Shown: piece by piece, positions 28,828 to 38,505 of the stretch
Layout of the letters: every line of letters begins with the position of its first letter
How positions within the stretch are numbered: the first letter of the stretch is position 1
Source of the DNA: Aerococcaceae bacterium NML190073
GTDB taxonomy: Bacteria; Bacillota; Bacilli; Lactobacillales; Aerococcaceae
DNA: 64,000 nucleotides
Direction: 5' to 3'
Assembly: GCA_026131555.1 (NCBI GenBank)
Contig: JAMXJH010000001.1
Coordinates: forward strand, 310,001 to 374,000
Position numbers and translations under genes: made by a program
Notes under the pieces: model-generated
Databases searched by the model: none
Told to the model about the DNA's origin: nothing
Seen by the model: the letters and a program-made list of their open reading frames with translations, nothing else

Positions 28828-29158
28828 GCCTGTTCCCATCCTTAATTAAGGACGAAGAACAGACACTCCGCGGTACCACCTTATTTGAAGATGTCACAAA
28901 ACGCGCTTAAAAACGACCCCCTGGAAATCATCGATATAACGTAACCAACGGTTATTGTATCCATGATTGAAGTGGACGTCGTTTCTGCGTTTTGGAGCTC
29001 AATTGCACGCAACTGGCGAATCTAACACCTTCCAACTCTCAGCCTCTAACGGAGCTACCCAACTGATGCCGTATAGCAGGTTCAATCATTGAGCGGGCAA
29101 GTCGCTTCCAGCCAAGGCGACATTCTCTAGTTACCATCAATCATTTACTAATCTATCT
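28828..29158 (-). ncRNA. T-box leader of proS (tRNA-Pro-sensing riboswitch)
   Basis: On the minus strand the conserved T-box core AAGGTGGTACCGCGG lies at 28868-28882. The competing terminator pairs CTGTTC (28857-28862) with GAACAG (28830-28835) around a TCCTTAATTAAGGA inner stem and ends in ATTTTATTT. About 200 bases upstream, in the Stem I region, GAACCTGC contains a candidate CCU proline specifier at 29078-29080. Uncharged tRNA(Pro) binding would favour antitermination and raise proS expression. The 5' end is estimated from the promoter. Confidence 0.92.
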
Positions 29159-29164
29159 GTTGGT

Positions 29165-29194
29165 ATTATATAGCACGCTCTCGCCAAAAAGCAA
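29165..29194 (-). promoter_or_regulatory. Promoter of the proS T-box transcript
   Basis: On the minus strand TTGCTT (29189-29194) and TATAAT (29165-29170) are 18 bases apart. Confidence 0.6.
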
Positions 29195-29212
29195 CCTTTT
29201 TTGGCAGGGAAG

Positions 29213-29238
29213 AAAAAATACCGCGTATTAACGCGGTA
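29213..29238 (-). terminator. Terminator of lepB, overlapping its stop codon
   Basis: TACCGCGT (minus strand, 29231-29238) pairs with ACGCGGTA (29219-29226) around TAAT and is followed by six T. The lepB stop TAA (29228-29230) lies in the loop. Confidence 0.85.
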
Positions 29239-29827
29239 CTAGGTTGCCTGCTTCATCAATCTTATACTTATCTAAGAATCCAATTTGGTTCAAAGGCCAG
29301 TAAATGAAGTCGGCCTCGCCTTTAATGTCGTCAATATTGACGAATCCAAACGAGCGACTATCTAAGGAGTTTTGGCGATTATCTCCCATGACGAAGACTT
29401 TACCTTCCGGCACAACCGTTTGTCCGGTGATAGCTTCTAATGTAAAGTCTTCAGTGAAATTTCGATTCGTTTCACTTTGCTTCTGAGCGAGATACGGCTC
29501 TTCTACTGCATGTCCGTTCAAGTGTAATTGATCATCTTTGTACTCAATTGTATCCCCCGGCACACCAATCACGCGTTTGATATATAATTTGATATTTCCT
29601 TTCGCGTCCGTATCTCCCGTCGGCGAAGGTAATACAACCACATCGAAACGGTCAACTTTGCTCAACTTGAACATGAATAAACGTTGCCCATCCGCCAATG
29701 TGTAATCCATCGAGCGACCATCTACCGCAAAAGGTTCTGCAATAAAATGACGAAACGTAAAGACAATTCCAATCGCCACAACAATCGTCACAATATAACT
29801 TAAAACTTCTTTGAAGATATTTTTCAT
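29228..29827 (-). CDS. lepB: Signal peptidase I
   Basis: A 199-residue membrane protease that removes signal peptides from exported proteins. One N-terminal membrane segment (about 9-25) is followed by the catalytic domain. Ser 39 in the VDGRSMDYTL motif is the nucleophile, and Lys 84 in LYIKRVIGVPGD the general base. The segment VFVMGDNRQNSLDSRSFG near 150-167 is the conserved box E. I start at ATG 29827 with AGGG nine bases upstream; a GTG six bases further out is too close to it. It has its own terminator and is likely monocistronic. Confidence 0.93.
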   Translation of the reverse strand: MKNIFKEVLSYIVTIVVAIGIVFTFRHFIAEPFAVDGRSMDYTLADGQRLFMFKLSKVDRFDVVVLPSPTGDTDAKGNIKLYIKRVIGVPGDTIEYKDDQLHLNGHAVEEPYLAQKQSETNRNFTEDFTLEAITGQTVVPEGKVFVMGDNRQNSLDSRSFGFVNIDDIKGEADFIYWPLNQIGFLDKYKIDEAGNLVPR

Positions 29828-29913
29828 CTGCACCGACCCTATCTATCCATCATTTTTCTTTATTCTACCGCAGTCCGCACCGAATAACAATGTTTTCAAT
29901 CGGCTTTTGTGAA

Positions 29914-30432
29914 TTATTTCGTGTTATTTACTCGCTTGCCTTTTATTTTTCTGGCTTGTTCTGCATCCATCACTGTATCGATTGCCAGGACAACTGCAAT
30001 AATATGCACCGGGTCAACCTCGTCATTATGCGGCGTAATTTCAAATGTATCCGACCACGCAAACAATTTTTTGCCGACGGACGCTACACGCTTGCCGGAG
30101 CGGTCATACAACTGATAATCATGCGCCCAAATATTGCCCTTGATTGTCCACCCTAATTCGTCGATTGAATATTTCGGACTGAAGAACGACCAATGCTTAC
30201 GAATCGTCGCAATTCGCTTGCCTTTAACCAATACATCAAACTTCGGAAAAATCGTCAGCAACTTCTGATGAACAGACGCCACTCGATCACGTGTCTGACT
30301 GTCATAAATATGCAATTTGCGACCTAATGAAATCAGTTCCCCTTTCACTGTGTAAACGGAACGCTGATTCGCGTCATAAATATCGAAATCCTCTGTCCAA
30401 GAGAAAAAACGTTGTTTCATATATAATTTCAT
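29914..30432 (-). CDS. LURP-one-related (YxjI) family protein
   Basis: A 172-residue protein of the LURP-one/YxjI (Tubby-like) family. It starts MKLYMKQRFFSWTEDFDIYD and then has repeating beta-strand pairs such as SVYTVKGELISLGRKLHIYD, KFDVLVKGKRIATIRKHWS and YQLYDRSGKRVASVGKKLFAW, typical of the 12-stranded barrel. The last helix, HIIAVVLAIDTVMD, is the buried C-terminal helix of the fold. GAGG lies before the ATG. The bacterial function is not established; a scramblase-like or lipid-binding role has been suggested for the superfamily. Divergent from the amino-acid permease. Confidence 0.8.
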   Translation of the reverse strand: MKLYMKQRFFSWTEDFDIYDANQRSVYTVKGELISLGRKLHIYDSQTRDRVASVHQKLLTIFPKFDVLVKGKRIATIRKHWSFFSPKYSIDELGWTIKGNIWAHDYQLYDRSGKRVASVGKKLFAWSDTFEITPHNDEVDPVHIIAVVLAIDTVMDAEQARKIKGKRVNNTK

Positions 30433-30555
30433 CTTTTATACCTCGTTTTTCATAAGATACCCCCATTATACACCTTCCTGACAAAAAAGTATCCAACTTG
30501 AGTATGATTTCTGTTACAATTCCATTATAATAAGACTTTGAAAGTGAGGGATTAT

Positions 30556-31887
30556 ATGAAACAACATACAAAAACTTATGGTTTGATGACTGCCGTTGCT
30601 ATGATTGTCGGTATCGTCATCGGGTCAGGTATTTATTTTCGGGCAGATGATATTCTAACTTATACCGGCGGTGACTTAGGGCTTGGATTGCTCGTTTTAA
30701 TTATTGGCGCTAGTTGTATTATTTTCGGGAGTTTGTCTTTATCAGAACTTTCCCAGCGCACAGATGCCAGTGGTGGTGTTTCCAGCTATTACGAAGCATT
30801 TATTAGTCCTCGAATCGCGGCAGCCATTGGTTTCTTTCAAACATTCGTGTATTTTCCGAGTATTACCGCAATCGTCAGTTGGGTTGCAGCAATCTATACC
30901 TTCTTAGCTCTCGGCGTCAATGCCGATTTCCGATCTCAAATTTGGCTGGCAGCCGGTTACATCGTTCTATTTACTGCGTTGAACCTCTTATCACGCAAAC
31001 TTGCCGGGCACTTCCAGTCACTTTCTACCATTGTCAAAATGATACCGCTCATCTTGGTAGCTTTAGCGGGCATTTTTTGGACGCAACCCCAACCGGAAAT
31101 ACCGGCGGAATTCGCTGTTCAACCTGTGCGCGCTGTCGGGTGGGGCTGGATTACAGCGCTATTGCCATTGGCTTTCTCGTATGACGGTTGGACCATCGTC
31201 GTGTCAATTGCTCCGGAATTGCGTGATGCTAAGCGTAATTTACCAAGGGCGTTGATTCTGGGACCTATCGTTATCTTATTAACTTATCTCCTGTTCTTTT
31301 ACGGGTTGACACGCTTATTAGGCGCAAGCTTTATTATGTCGACCGGAGATAGTGCCATTCAATATGCCATGAACACATTGTTAGGCGAACGCCTCGGAAA
31401 TCTTCTGCTCGTTATCATTATTATTTCCGTGCTTGGCGTGACGAACGGCATTTTGCTTGGAGGAATGCGCTTGCCGCAAGCTTTAGCAGAACGCGGCTGG
31501 ATCCGCAGCCAGCGCTTAGCACGCATTCACCCGTCTTACCAAGTTTCAATTGCTTCCAGCTTACTATACGCCGGTATTTCACTAAGTTGGCTCGTTGCGC
31601 ATTACTTTATCCAATCGCATAATTTGCTGCAAGGACGAGATATTAGTGAAATTTCCATCGTCTTCAATTATCTATGCTTAATCTTGCTTTATATCGCTGT
31701 ATTTCAACTTTTCCGTAAGCGAGTTGTTCAAAATACACTGACCGGATTCGTTGCGCCAATCCTTGCCAGTATCGGATCGCTACTTTTACTGATAGGAAGT
31801 CTAATTGCTTCTCCCTATTATGTATTAATCTTCTTGGTATTCTGTTTAAGTTCTTGCTTAATCGGATATGTTCTATACCGAGAATAA
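30556..31887 (+). CDS. APC-superfamily amino-acid permease (SteT/LAT-like)
   Basis: A 443-residue polytopic membrane protein with about 12 hydrophobic helices. The first helix, VAMIVGIVIGSGIYF near residues 14-28, is the G-S/G-x-G-I motif of APC transporters. ITALLPLAFSYDGWTIV near 200 is the unwound helix 6 signature of the LAT/SteT group of amino-acid exchangers. Substrate is not predictable with confidence; Ser/Thr or other neutral amino acids are plausible. ATG 30556 is preceded by GAGGG; a TTG 18 bases upstream is less likely. It ends at a strong terminator shared with the convergent protease gene. Confidence 0.8.
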   Translation: MKQHTKTYGLMTAVAMIVGIVIGSGIYFRADDILTYTGGDLGLGLLVLIIGASCIIFGSLSLSELSQRTDASGGVSSYYEAFISPRIAAAIGFFQTFVYFPSITAIVSWVAAIYTFLALGVNADFRSQIWLAAGYIVLFTALNLLSRKLAGHFQSLSTIVKMIPLILVALAGIFWTQPQPEIPAEFAVQPVRAVGWGWITALLPLAFSYDGWTIVVSIAPELRDAKRNLPRALILGPIVILLTYLLFFYGLTRLLGASFIMSTGDSAIQYAMNTLLGERLGNLLLVIIIISVLGVTNGILLGGMRLPQALAERGWIRSQRLARIHPSYQVSIASSLLYAGISLSWLVAHYFIQSHNLLQGRDISEISIVFNYLCLILLYIAVFQLFRKRVVQNTLTGFVAPILASIGSLLLLIGSLIASPYYVLIFLVFCLSSCLIGYVLYRE

Positions 31888-31903
31888 AAAGTTTATACCT
31901 CGC

Positions 31904-31938
31904 AAAAAAAAGGTTGTGATTTCATCACAACCTTTTTT
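31904..31938. terminator. Bidirectional terminator between permease and ZmpB-like protease
   Basis: A 15-bp or longer perfect stem (AGGTTGTGAT with ATCACAACCT, extended by A/T runs) spans 31904-31938 around TTC, with T runs on both strands. Confidence 0.92.
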
Positions 31939-31945
31939 ATTATTG

Positions 31946-34900
31946 CTACTGATTATTGAAGATAGAGTGTCTAAATTCATCTGTTTGTTTCAAATACTGT
32001 TTGAAGATGGCTTCTTTCAGTTTTTGTACATGATTGGTTTGTTTAGTAGCATCACTTTGAGTTAATTCTGTTATGGCTTGCTGAATGTTATCGAATGAGT
32101 CTAATTGATAACGTTTCGTTTCCAGTCCCAGTTGAACTTCAACTTCACCCACTGCTTTCAAGTTCGGCAACTTGTCAATGCGTTCCTTAAACATCGCTTT
32201 CTTAAATGCCTTCAAATCTGCATATTGATTGCCTAGAACTTTGCGGACAATATAACTGTCGCTGAGTGGCAAATTCGCTGCTGCTGCTTCTTTGGCATAT
32301 TGACTCGATACATAAGGAATGAAGCCTTGCTCGTATCCTTTATGCGCTAAAAGTTCAAACGCTGTTCGACGGAATGTGTAACCGCCTGAAGTTCCTGACG
32401 GATTTTCTTCTAGACTGTAGAATGGCGAGAATAGCGGCACTTTGACATAAGCATCCCACTCATTGTTACGTAATCCACGTGTTCTATCTCTGAAGAAACG
32501 TTTGAGCGCTACGCTATTGTCAACGAAATCATCGATGCTTGTCAAGTTCAACGCATTCCATTCTTCCTCCGTAAAGTTGCGGAAAAAGTCGTTGCGGTTC
32601 GCTGCATCATCCGGTGTATTACCCGGTTGAGGTGCTAATTTCGTCAATAGGTTTCGTTGCTGTTCTTTCGGTAAAGCTTTGATGGCTTCCGCTTCGGCGT
32701 AATCCAACATATAGACAACATCCATCACGCCGTGCATATATGTCTTCAAGTCGTCTGCATTTTGGAAGCGACGCGGTGTGGCATTGTATTCCGAGAAGTC
32801 CGTTGGATGTTCACCGTCTTGAATCAAGTTGAACCCGAACGAATTGCGAATACGATTGCCGTCGCCGCGCGGTGCTTGTAACAAACCTTCCGCAAAGCTT
32901 TCCGCACTATGTCCCGGACGGCGCTTATGACCGCCGAAATACACACTGCTGTCAAAATTATGTATTTGCTCATGTGTGAAAATGGAACTTCCTTTTCCAC
33001 CTTGTTGCTCGAGTGCGCCTACAAGGACGAATGCAACAACGGTTCCATTAGAGTAAGCTTCCGAATTATTCACCTTGCCATGCCAGTTCCCCGTAGGACC
33101 GAAGAACTCACGCACAGCGAGTGTGGTGTTGTCGTCAAATTTCTCTGCCCATACGGTGTTGTTATGATTGTACAAGCTATCCCACACCGGTAATCCTTGA
33201 AGCAATCTGTCGCGAACCGATGGTAAAGCAATGCGATACCACGCTGCAAAGTGCTCGCCTTGCTTGCGAGCTTCTCTATCGACAATCGCTTTGAATTCCG
33301 CCACTTTTTGGGCGTATGTTTCAGGGTTCGTTGTTTTCAGAGAAGTGTCAATGTACTTATCGAATGCTCCGAATGTAATGGTTGACATCGTCGGAATAAT
33401 GTACACTCCTTCATCGGACAATGTCAAAAGTGGTAGTAACATATTTCGGTAATCGAATGTTCTACCGCCTTTGCGGTAAGTGGTATTCAATTTCTCGTAT
33501 ACATCACTTGTTCCAACCGCTTGCTCATTCACCATTGACTTGCCTTCAGCAATATATGCCTTCGTTGTCGCCTTGAACCATTCGCTTTCGCTTTGCTCTT
33601 TCGCAAAAAGATTGCGGTATACATTGAGGTACTCACGTATAGATGCCGTATCATGATGAACTCCCATAATAAGTGGATTCAATTCATGGTTATTGATTGG
33701 GTTCAGTCCGTGTAAGCCTTGTGAGCCAACCTCTACCAACCAACGTAAAGTATCTACCGGACGACCGAAGAAGTCTTGGCGATACAATGCCAACTCCTTG
33801 ATGTTCATGTCCCCGAAGTTAATGTTGTACCAGCGATTGACATAGGATAAACCTAGTAAGAGTTGCGCTTTATTTTGTTCGATGTAGTTGAGGATGCCTT
33901 CGTCGGTCATGTTCACAGATGATGTGCCCAGAACCGAAGCGACAACAGCTGGCAGTTGCTCTTTCAAGGTATTGAAGGAGTCTTTCAAGTATAGCTCATG
34001 CATCCGATCTTTTCTAACACCTGTGCCACCCAAGGCGGTCCACACTTCGTCACCTTCGTATTCGAGCGGACTTAATAGCGTTACCACTTGGTCCACTAAT
34101 TGCTGATTCGTCGGCTGCAACCATTCCGGTGTATATAACATCTCCGTATCTGCCAAACGGTATTCTGCAATGCCGGTTGCTCCGAAGTCTTCCTTAAAGG
34201 TAACGGCACGCTTCTCAATTGTTCCATCTGCAAAATGTAACCAAATATGATTGATCTCCTCTTTGTGACGTGCTAAATCCGTCACAAGTGCTGCATCTTT
34301 TAACGATGTAATCGACAATAACGGCACAGTATATAGCTTGTCCGTCGTCGCAATCTTATTACCGAGTTTCACAATATATTCCTTATTGTAGAACGGCAAT
34401 AATTTGAGCGTGTTGTAGTAAGCAATCGAACGATCTTCTGTTGCATTGACTACTTGCCAGTAAGCGGTTGGACGCGCTGTTTCGGCAACGAGCGAACCGG
34501 TATTCGCAACCGTCGCTGTAATGCCCATAGCCGTTAATTTCGCTTGCGCTTCTTCCGGTGTGATGTACGTGGTCCACTGATCTTTAACGGCATTCGTTTC
34601 CTGTTCAACCGCAAAAACACTCTCCTTATGGACTTTTGCCGTTGTATACGCCGTATCGCCATACACGGTGTTACCATTTACCACTTGCGCTTCGGTTACA
34701 GCATTTCTCAAAATTCCATTCACATAAGTAGAGCCTAACAAGCCGCCAACCTGACCGTTTGTCCCCTTATTGTATAACGATCCTTTCGCATATACTTGGT
34801 TGACAGTAGCCCATGTATTTGTCCCGTGCAATCGTCCGACAATCATTCCGACTTTATGGTTTTGACTTGTTGTGTTCACGCGGATATCCGCATCTACATA

Positions 34901-37900
34901 ACCCTTATCAAGGTTTCCTTCATGCAATTCTCCTACTAAACCGCCAACAAAGGAATCTGCTCCTTGGTCGGAAAGTGCTTGAATGGCTCCTGTAAAGGCA
35001 ACGTTACTGATCTTCGCTTGCTCCGCTTTACCGACCAAACCACCGATTGTTCTAGAAGCGACAATGGTTCCTTCAACGGCTACATCATTGATGGTTGTAT
35101 CGGTCGCTTGTTTCGCCAGAGCTCCTACTGTGTGATCCAAAGTTGCAATGTTTACATGCTTTAAATCTAAATTACGTACAGTTGCACTGACCATTTTGTT
35201 GAAAAGCGGTGCAGCCAAATCGAAGATTGCAAACTGCTTGCCGTTACTATCTCCAGTCAATTGCCCGTAGAATCCATTCGTTACATAACTTGTAGCGGTT
35301 GATGCTAAGGCTACTCCCGCTGCCGAGAGATTTGCTCCTAAGGTAAAATTACCTGTCGGATTTGCTTCCATCGCTGCAATTAATGCCGCGAATGAAGTAT
35401 ATACCCCTTCTTGTGGTGTATGTTTCGCCACATAGAAGTTATAATCTGATTCGTATGCTGACCCTTTATCTTCCACTAACTCCGGATGAGCAACCGTCAC
35501 ACGATAAACGGCTTCGCCGTCACGCATTTCTTCGGTAATGGCTTTTACCGGCAAGCGCCATTCTTTCTGATGTTCAGACTCTACCACCACATAATAGTGC
35601 GTCAAATCTTTCGGTACTTCTGCTAAAGAAAGTAGCTTGCGATACTCATTACCTTCTAAACCAAACAAGCTGACTGCTTTAGCGTCTTTGATTGCTATTT
35701 TCTTAAGGGTGAGTTCTACTGCTTGACGCTCGGATAGCTTCGTTTCTTGTTCGCCATTGCCGATGTCATAGACCATCTCCGTTTCCAATTCGTACGGTGT
35801 ATCGTAATCTAAATCAGCAATCTCTGTCGGTGTTCCTTTCACAATCGGTACTCTTCTGAAAAAGACGCCGCCCTTATAAATGTTCACATGCCCACGCACA
35901 TAAGTATCATCCGGGTCCGTAACCGTATGCGAGATGGTCGCTGTTTTGGATAAGTTAGAACTTGCTGTGTCCGTTACCGCAATCGTCGGTTGTGTCCGTA
36001 ATCTTTGGAGTGCTGCTAAAGCCGCTGCCACTTTGGCTTCTTCCTCATTCAGAGCAGATTGCTTCACATCTGCACCGTCTTTGACCTGACGCGCATTGGC
36101 AATCACATCCATTAGCTGTTGCCAACTTGCTGTGGTGTAATGGTCCGGATTCAGGCCTTCGCGCTCCGCAATTTTTGCTTCCAGTGGTTGCTTGTTCACT
36201 GATAATTGCTTCAACGCATCTGCCAAAGCTAACATCGATGCATTGACTTGTGATTGCTTCGCTGAATTATCACTATAAATTCCCGTCGCCTCTTGCAAAA
36301 TCGTTGACAGACTTGCCCAGCTCTCCGGTGAATAGTCGCCCTCGACTTTCGTTTGAGCGTCTTTAATTAAGGTATCCAAATCTTGTTTGTTCACCGTTAA
36401 GGCGGATAAGGCTTCGCTTAATTTCGTTGCGGATGCGTTGATTGCAGATTGCTTAGAAGTAGATGACGCGTTAACATCAGTGGCTTCTAACAACGCTCCA
36501 CTTAAGGCGGACCAACTTTCCGGTGAATAGTCGCTTGCAATTTTCGTTTGGGCGTCTTTGATTAAGTTGTCTAAGCCTTGTTTGTTCACCGTTAAAGCGG
36601 ATAAGGCTTCGCTTAATTTCGTTGCGGATGCATTGATTGCAGATTGCTTAGAAGTAGATGACGCGTTAACATCAGTGGCTTCTGACAACGCTGCGCTTAA
36701 GGCGGACCAGCTCTCCGGTGAATAGTCGCCCTCGACTTTCGTTTGAGCTTCTTTGATTAAGTTGTCTAAGCCTTGTTTGTTCACCGTTAAAGCGGATAGG
36801 GCTTCGCTTAATTTCGTTGCGGATGCGTTGATTGCAGATTGCTTAGAAGTAGATGACGCATTGACTTCGGTAGCTTCTGACAACGCTGTGCTTAAGGCGG
36901 ACCAGCTTTCCGATGAATAGTCGCTTGCAATTTTCGTTTGAGCATCTTTGATGCGCATATCTAAGGTTGTTTTGTCCACAGAAAGATTTGCCATTGCTTG
37001 CGCCAATTGTGTCGCTGCCTGATCAATTTGTTCCTGCGTTGCTTCCGGATTCTCGTGAACGACAACAGACGCTTCCAGTGCCGCTTCAAAAATACTCCAG
37101 CTTTCCTCGCTGTAATCCGTTGGTTCTCTGTCTGCGTTCTCATTAATGACCGCTTCCAACGCTTCCTTATTCGGTGGTAAAGGCGTCGGCGTATCGGTCG
37201 GCGGAGTATTAGTATCCGATTGAGTATCGGAACCCGTGGACGTATTATCATCAACCGCAGGTGTATCCGTTGAATCTCCTGCATTGTCGGTTGCCGGTGG
37301 CGGCGCGCTACCTTCTTCATCGGTTGAAGTGGACTCATCGGTCCCGCTCGGTGGTGTTGTACCACTATTATCAGCCGATGGCGCCGGATCGGTCGGTGTA
37401 TCTACCGGTGGTGTAGTCGGTGTATCCGATTGAGTATCGGAACCCGTGGACGTATTATCATCAACCGCAGGTGTATCCGTTGAATTCCCTGCGTTGCCGG
37501 TTGCCGGTGGCAGTGTGCTACCTTCTTCATCGGTTGAAGTGGAATCATCCGCACTGCTCGGTGGCGGTGTGCCCGTATTGTCAGACGATGGCGCCGAATC
37601 TGTCGATGGCATTTCCGGCACATCTGATGACGCATTATCGCTACTTGGCGGCGTTTGAATGGTATCATCGGTCGAAGGCGGCGTCACACTAACCTCCCCC
37701 TCCGGCAAAACAGGTTGTGCCGGCTCTACAGGACGGTGACCACCCTCATCAAGCTGCTCGTTCATCTTCTGCTCATCTGTCGGTACACTTGACGGACGAG
37801 ATTCATGAGGTTTGTTCGCTTCTGACGTTACAGAATTTGTTGTAACATTTGTTGAATTCAGGGTGCCGACAATATAACCGAGATAACTGTAACCTTCAAT

Positions 37901-38440
37901 GTCTGTCGGTGTCGGTAATGTGTCGCCTGCATTCAACGTAAACGTTTGTGTCAAATGACTGAATAATTGCGGTTGCACAGCGGACACAGAATTGATTACA
38001 ATAGACTGCCCCAACGTTGAAATCAACACTAGTGCGATGACTTTTTTGTTGCCTTTGACGAACTTGACGGCAACAACCATTAGGGCGATTCCTCCGAGAG
38101 AAGCAATCATTGCATCTAATTTGGAATCTCCTGTTTCAGGCAAAGTACGCTCGCTGCGATAAACAAAATAATACGTTTGCTCGCTCTGCAAATTATCTTG
38201 CGGTAAACCCGCTTGAAGTAAAATTTTCTCTGTTGCAGACAGTTCGCTCTCAGCAACATAATGATAGGTCAATGAACGCGTTGTTCGGCTTGTTTCGGCA
38301 AAAGCAACCACATCATGCGTGAGCGGTGTCGCGCCTAATATGAATGAACCGATAACCGCTGAAGTGACTCCGATTGACAGCTTGCGAATCGAGAACTTCA
38401 AGATGTTTTGTCCTATTTTTCTACGCGGTGGTCTAGACAT
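31946..38440 (-). CDS. Cell-wall-anchored M26 metalloprotease, IgA1 protease/ZmpB-like
   Basis: A 2164-residue surface protease. Domain order: YSIRK-type signal peptide (FSIRK at 16-20, hydrophobic to about 48); LPETG at 100-104 followed by two hydrophobic helices (110-128, 134-154), the unusual N-terminal sorting signal of streptococcal IgA1/Zmp proteases; a Ser/Thr/Pro/Asp-rich region with a duplicated 70-residue block (about 215-425); six FIVAR-like helical repeats (about 430-820), four nearly identical; a beta-rich M26 N-terminal part with GLUG-like segments; and the catalytic domain. HEQIH at 1823-1827 gives the zinc ligands, and Glu 1847, 24 residues after the first His, matches the third ligand of the family. 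The substrate (IgA1, mucin or other) cannot be told from sequence. Monocistronic. Confidence 0.92.
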   Translation of the reverse strand: MSRPPRRKIGQNILKFSIRKLSIGVTSAVIGSFILGATPLTHDVVAFAETSRTTRSLTYHYVAESELSATEKILLQAGLPQDNLQSEQTYYFVYRSERTLPETGDSKLDAMIASLGGIALMVVAVKFVKGNKKVIALVLISTLGQSIVINSVSAVQPQLFSHLTQTFTLNAGDTLPTPTDIEGYSYLGYIVGTLNSTNVTTNSVTSEANKPHESRPSSVPTDEQKMNEQLDEGGHRPVEPAQPVLPEGEVSVTPPSTDDTIQTPPSSDNASSDVPEMPSTDSAPSSDNTGTPPPSSADDSTSTDEEGSTLPPATGNAGNSTDTPAVDDNTSTGSDTQSDTPTTPPVDTPTDPAPSADNSGTTPPSGTDESTSTDEEGSAPPPATDNAGDSTDTPAVDDNTSTGSDTQSDTNTPPTDTPTPLPPNKEALEAVINENADREPTDYSEESWSIFEAALEASVVVHENPEATQEQIDQAATQLAQAMANLSVDKTTLDMRIKDAQTKIASDYSSESWSALSTALSEATEVNASSTSKQSAINASATKLSEALSALTVNKQGLDNLIKEAQTKVEGDYSPESWSALSAALSEATDVNASSTSKQSAINASATKLSEALSALTVNKQGLDNLIKDAQTKIASDYSPESWSALSGALLEATDVNASSTSKQSAINASATKLSEALSALTVNKQDLDTLIKDAQTKVEGDYSPESWASLSTILQEATGIYSDNSAKQSQVNASMLALADALKQLSVNKQPLEAKIAEREGLNPDHYTTASWQQLMDVIANARQVKDGADVKQSALNEEEAKVAAALAALQRLRTQPTIAVTDTASSNLSKTATISHTVTDPDDTYVRGHVNIYKGGVFFRRVPIVKGTPTEIADLDYDTPYELETEMVYDIGNGEQETKLSERQAVELTLKKIAIKDAKAVSLFGLEGNEYRKLLSLAEVPKDLTHYYVVVESEHQKEWRLPVKAITEEMRDGEAVYRVTVAHPELVEDKGSAYESDYNFYVAKHTPQEGVYTSFAALIAAMEANPTGNFTLGANLSAAGVALASTATSYVTNGFYGQLTGDSNGKQFAIFDLAAPLFNKMVSATVRNLDLKHVNIATLDHTVGALAKQATDTTINDVAVEGTIVASRTIGGLVGKAEQAKISNVAFTGAIQALSDQGADSFVGGLVGELHEGNLDKGYVDADIRVNTTSQNHKVGMIVGRLHGTNTWATVNQVYAKGSLYNKGTNGQVGGLLGSTYVNGILRNAVTEAQVVNGNTVYGDTAYTTAKVHKESVFAVEQETNAVKDQWTTYITPEEAQAKLTAMGITATVANTGSLVAETARPTAYWQVVNATEDRSIAYYNTLKLLPFYNKEYIVKLGNKIATTDKLYTVPLLSITSLKDAALVTDLARHKEEINHIWLHFADGTIEKRAVTFKEDFGATGIAEYRLADTEMLYTPEWLQPTNQQLVDQVVTLLSPLEYEGDEVWTALGGTGVRKDRMHELYLKDSFNTLKEQLPAVVASVLGTSSVNMTDEGILNYIEQNKAQLLLGLSYVNRWYNINFGDMNIKELALYRQDFFGRPVDTLRWLVEVGSQGLHGLNPINNHELNPLIMGVHHDTASIREYLNVYRNLFAKEQSESEWFKATTKAYIAEGKSMVNEQAVGTSDVYEKLNTTYRKGGRTFDYRNMLLPLLTLSDEGVYIIPTMSTITFGAFDKYIDTSLKTTNPETYAQKVAEFKAIVDREARKQGEHFAAWYRIALPSVRDRLLQGLPVWDSLYNHNNTVWAEKFDDNTTLAVREFFGPTGNWHGKVNNSEAYSNGTVVAFVLVGALEQQGGKGSSIFTHEQIHNFDSSVYFGGHKRRPGHSAESFAEGLLQAPRGDGNRIRNSFGFNLIQDGEHPTDFSEYNATPRRFQNADDLKTYMHGVMDVVYMLDYAEAEAIKALPKEQQRNLLTKLAPQPGNTPDDAANRNDFFRNFTEEEWNALNLTSIDDFVDNSVALKRFFRDRTRGLRNNEWDAYVKVPLFSPFYSLEENPSGTSGGYTFRRTAFELLAHKGYEQGFIPYVSSQYAKEAAAANLPLSDSYIVRKVLGNQYADLKAFKKAMFKERIDKLPNLKAVGEVEVQLGLETKRYQLDSFDNIQQAITELTQSDATKQTNHVQKLKEAIFKQYLKQTDEFRHSIFNNQ
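36382..36966. repeat. 195-bp tandem repeats encoding FIVAR modules
   Basis: The same junction (CTTGTTTGTTCACC on the plus strand) recurs at 36382, 36577 and 36772, exactly 195 bases apart. The next unit boundary is near 36967, and a more diverged unit continues to about 36190. Each unit encodes 65 residues containing SALTVNKQ-D/G-LD and DYSPESWSAL. Near identity at DNA level suggests recent expansion or active recombination. Confidence 0.9.
37212..37590. repeat. 210-bp duplication in the Ser/Thr/Pro-rich region of the protease
   Basis: GTATCCGATTGAGTATCGG occurs at 37212 and 37422, and similarity continues through each 210-base unit. The encoded block includes DTPAVDDNTSTGSDTQSD twice. Unit number is likely to vary between strains (inference). 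Confidence 0.8.
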
Positions 38441-38476
38441 AGCATTGAATCTCCTTACATAAATATAGTCCCTTTA

Positions 38477-38505
38477 AGAATAGCGCATTCCCCTTGATAA
38501 TACAA
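38477..38505 (-). promoter_or_regulatory. Promoter of the ZmpB-like protease gene
   Basis: On the minus strand TTGTAT (38500-38505) and TATTCT (38477-38482) are 17 bases apart, about 37 bases before the protease ATG. Confidence 0.55.
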
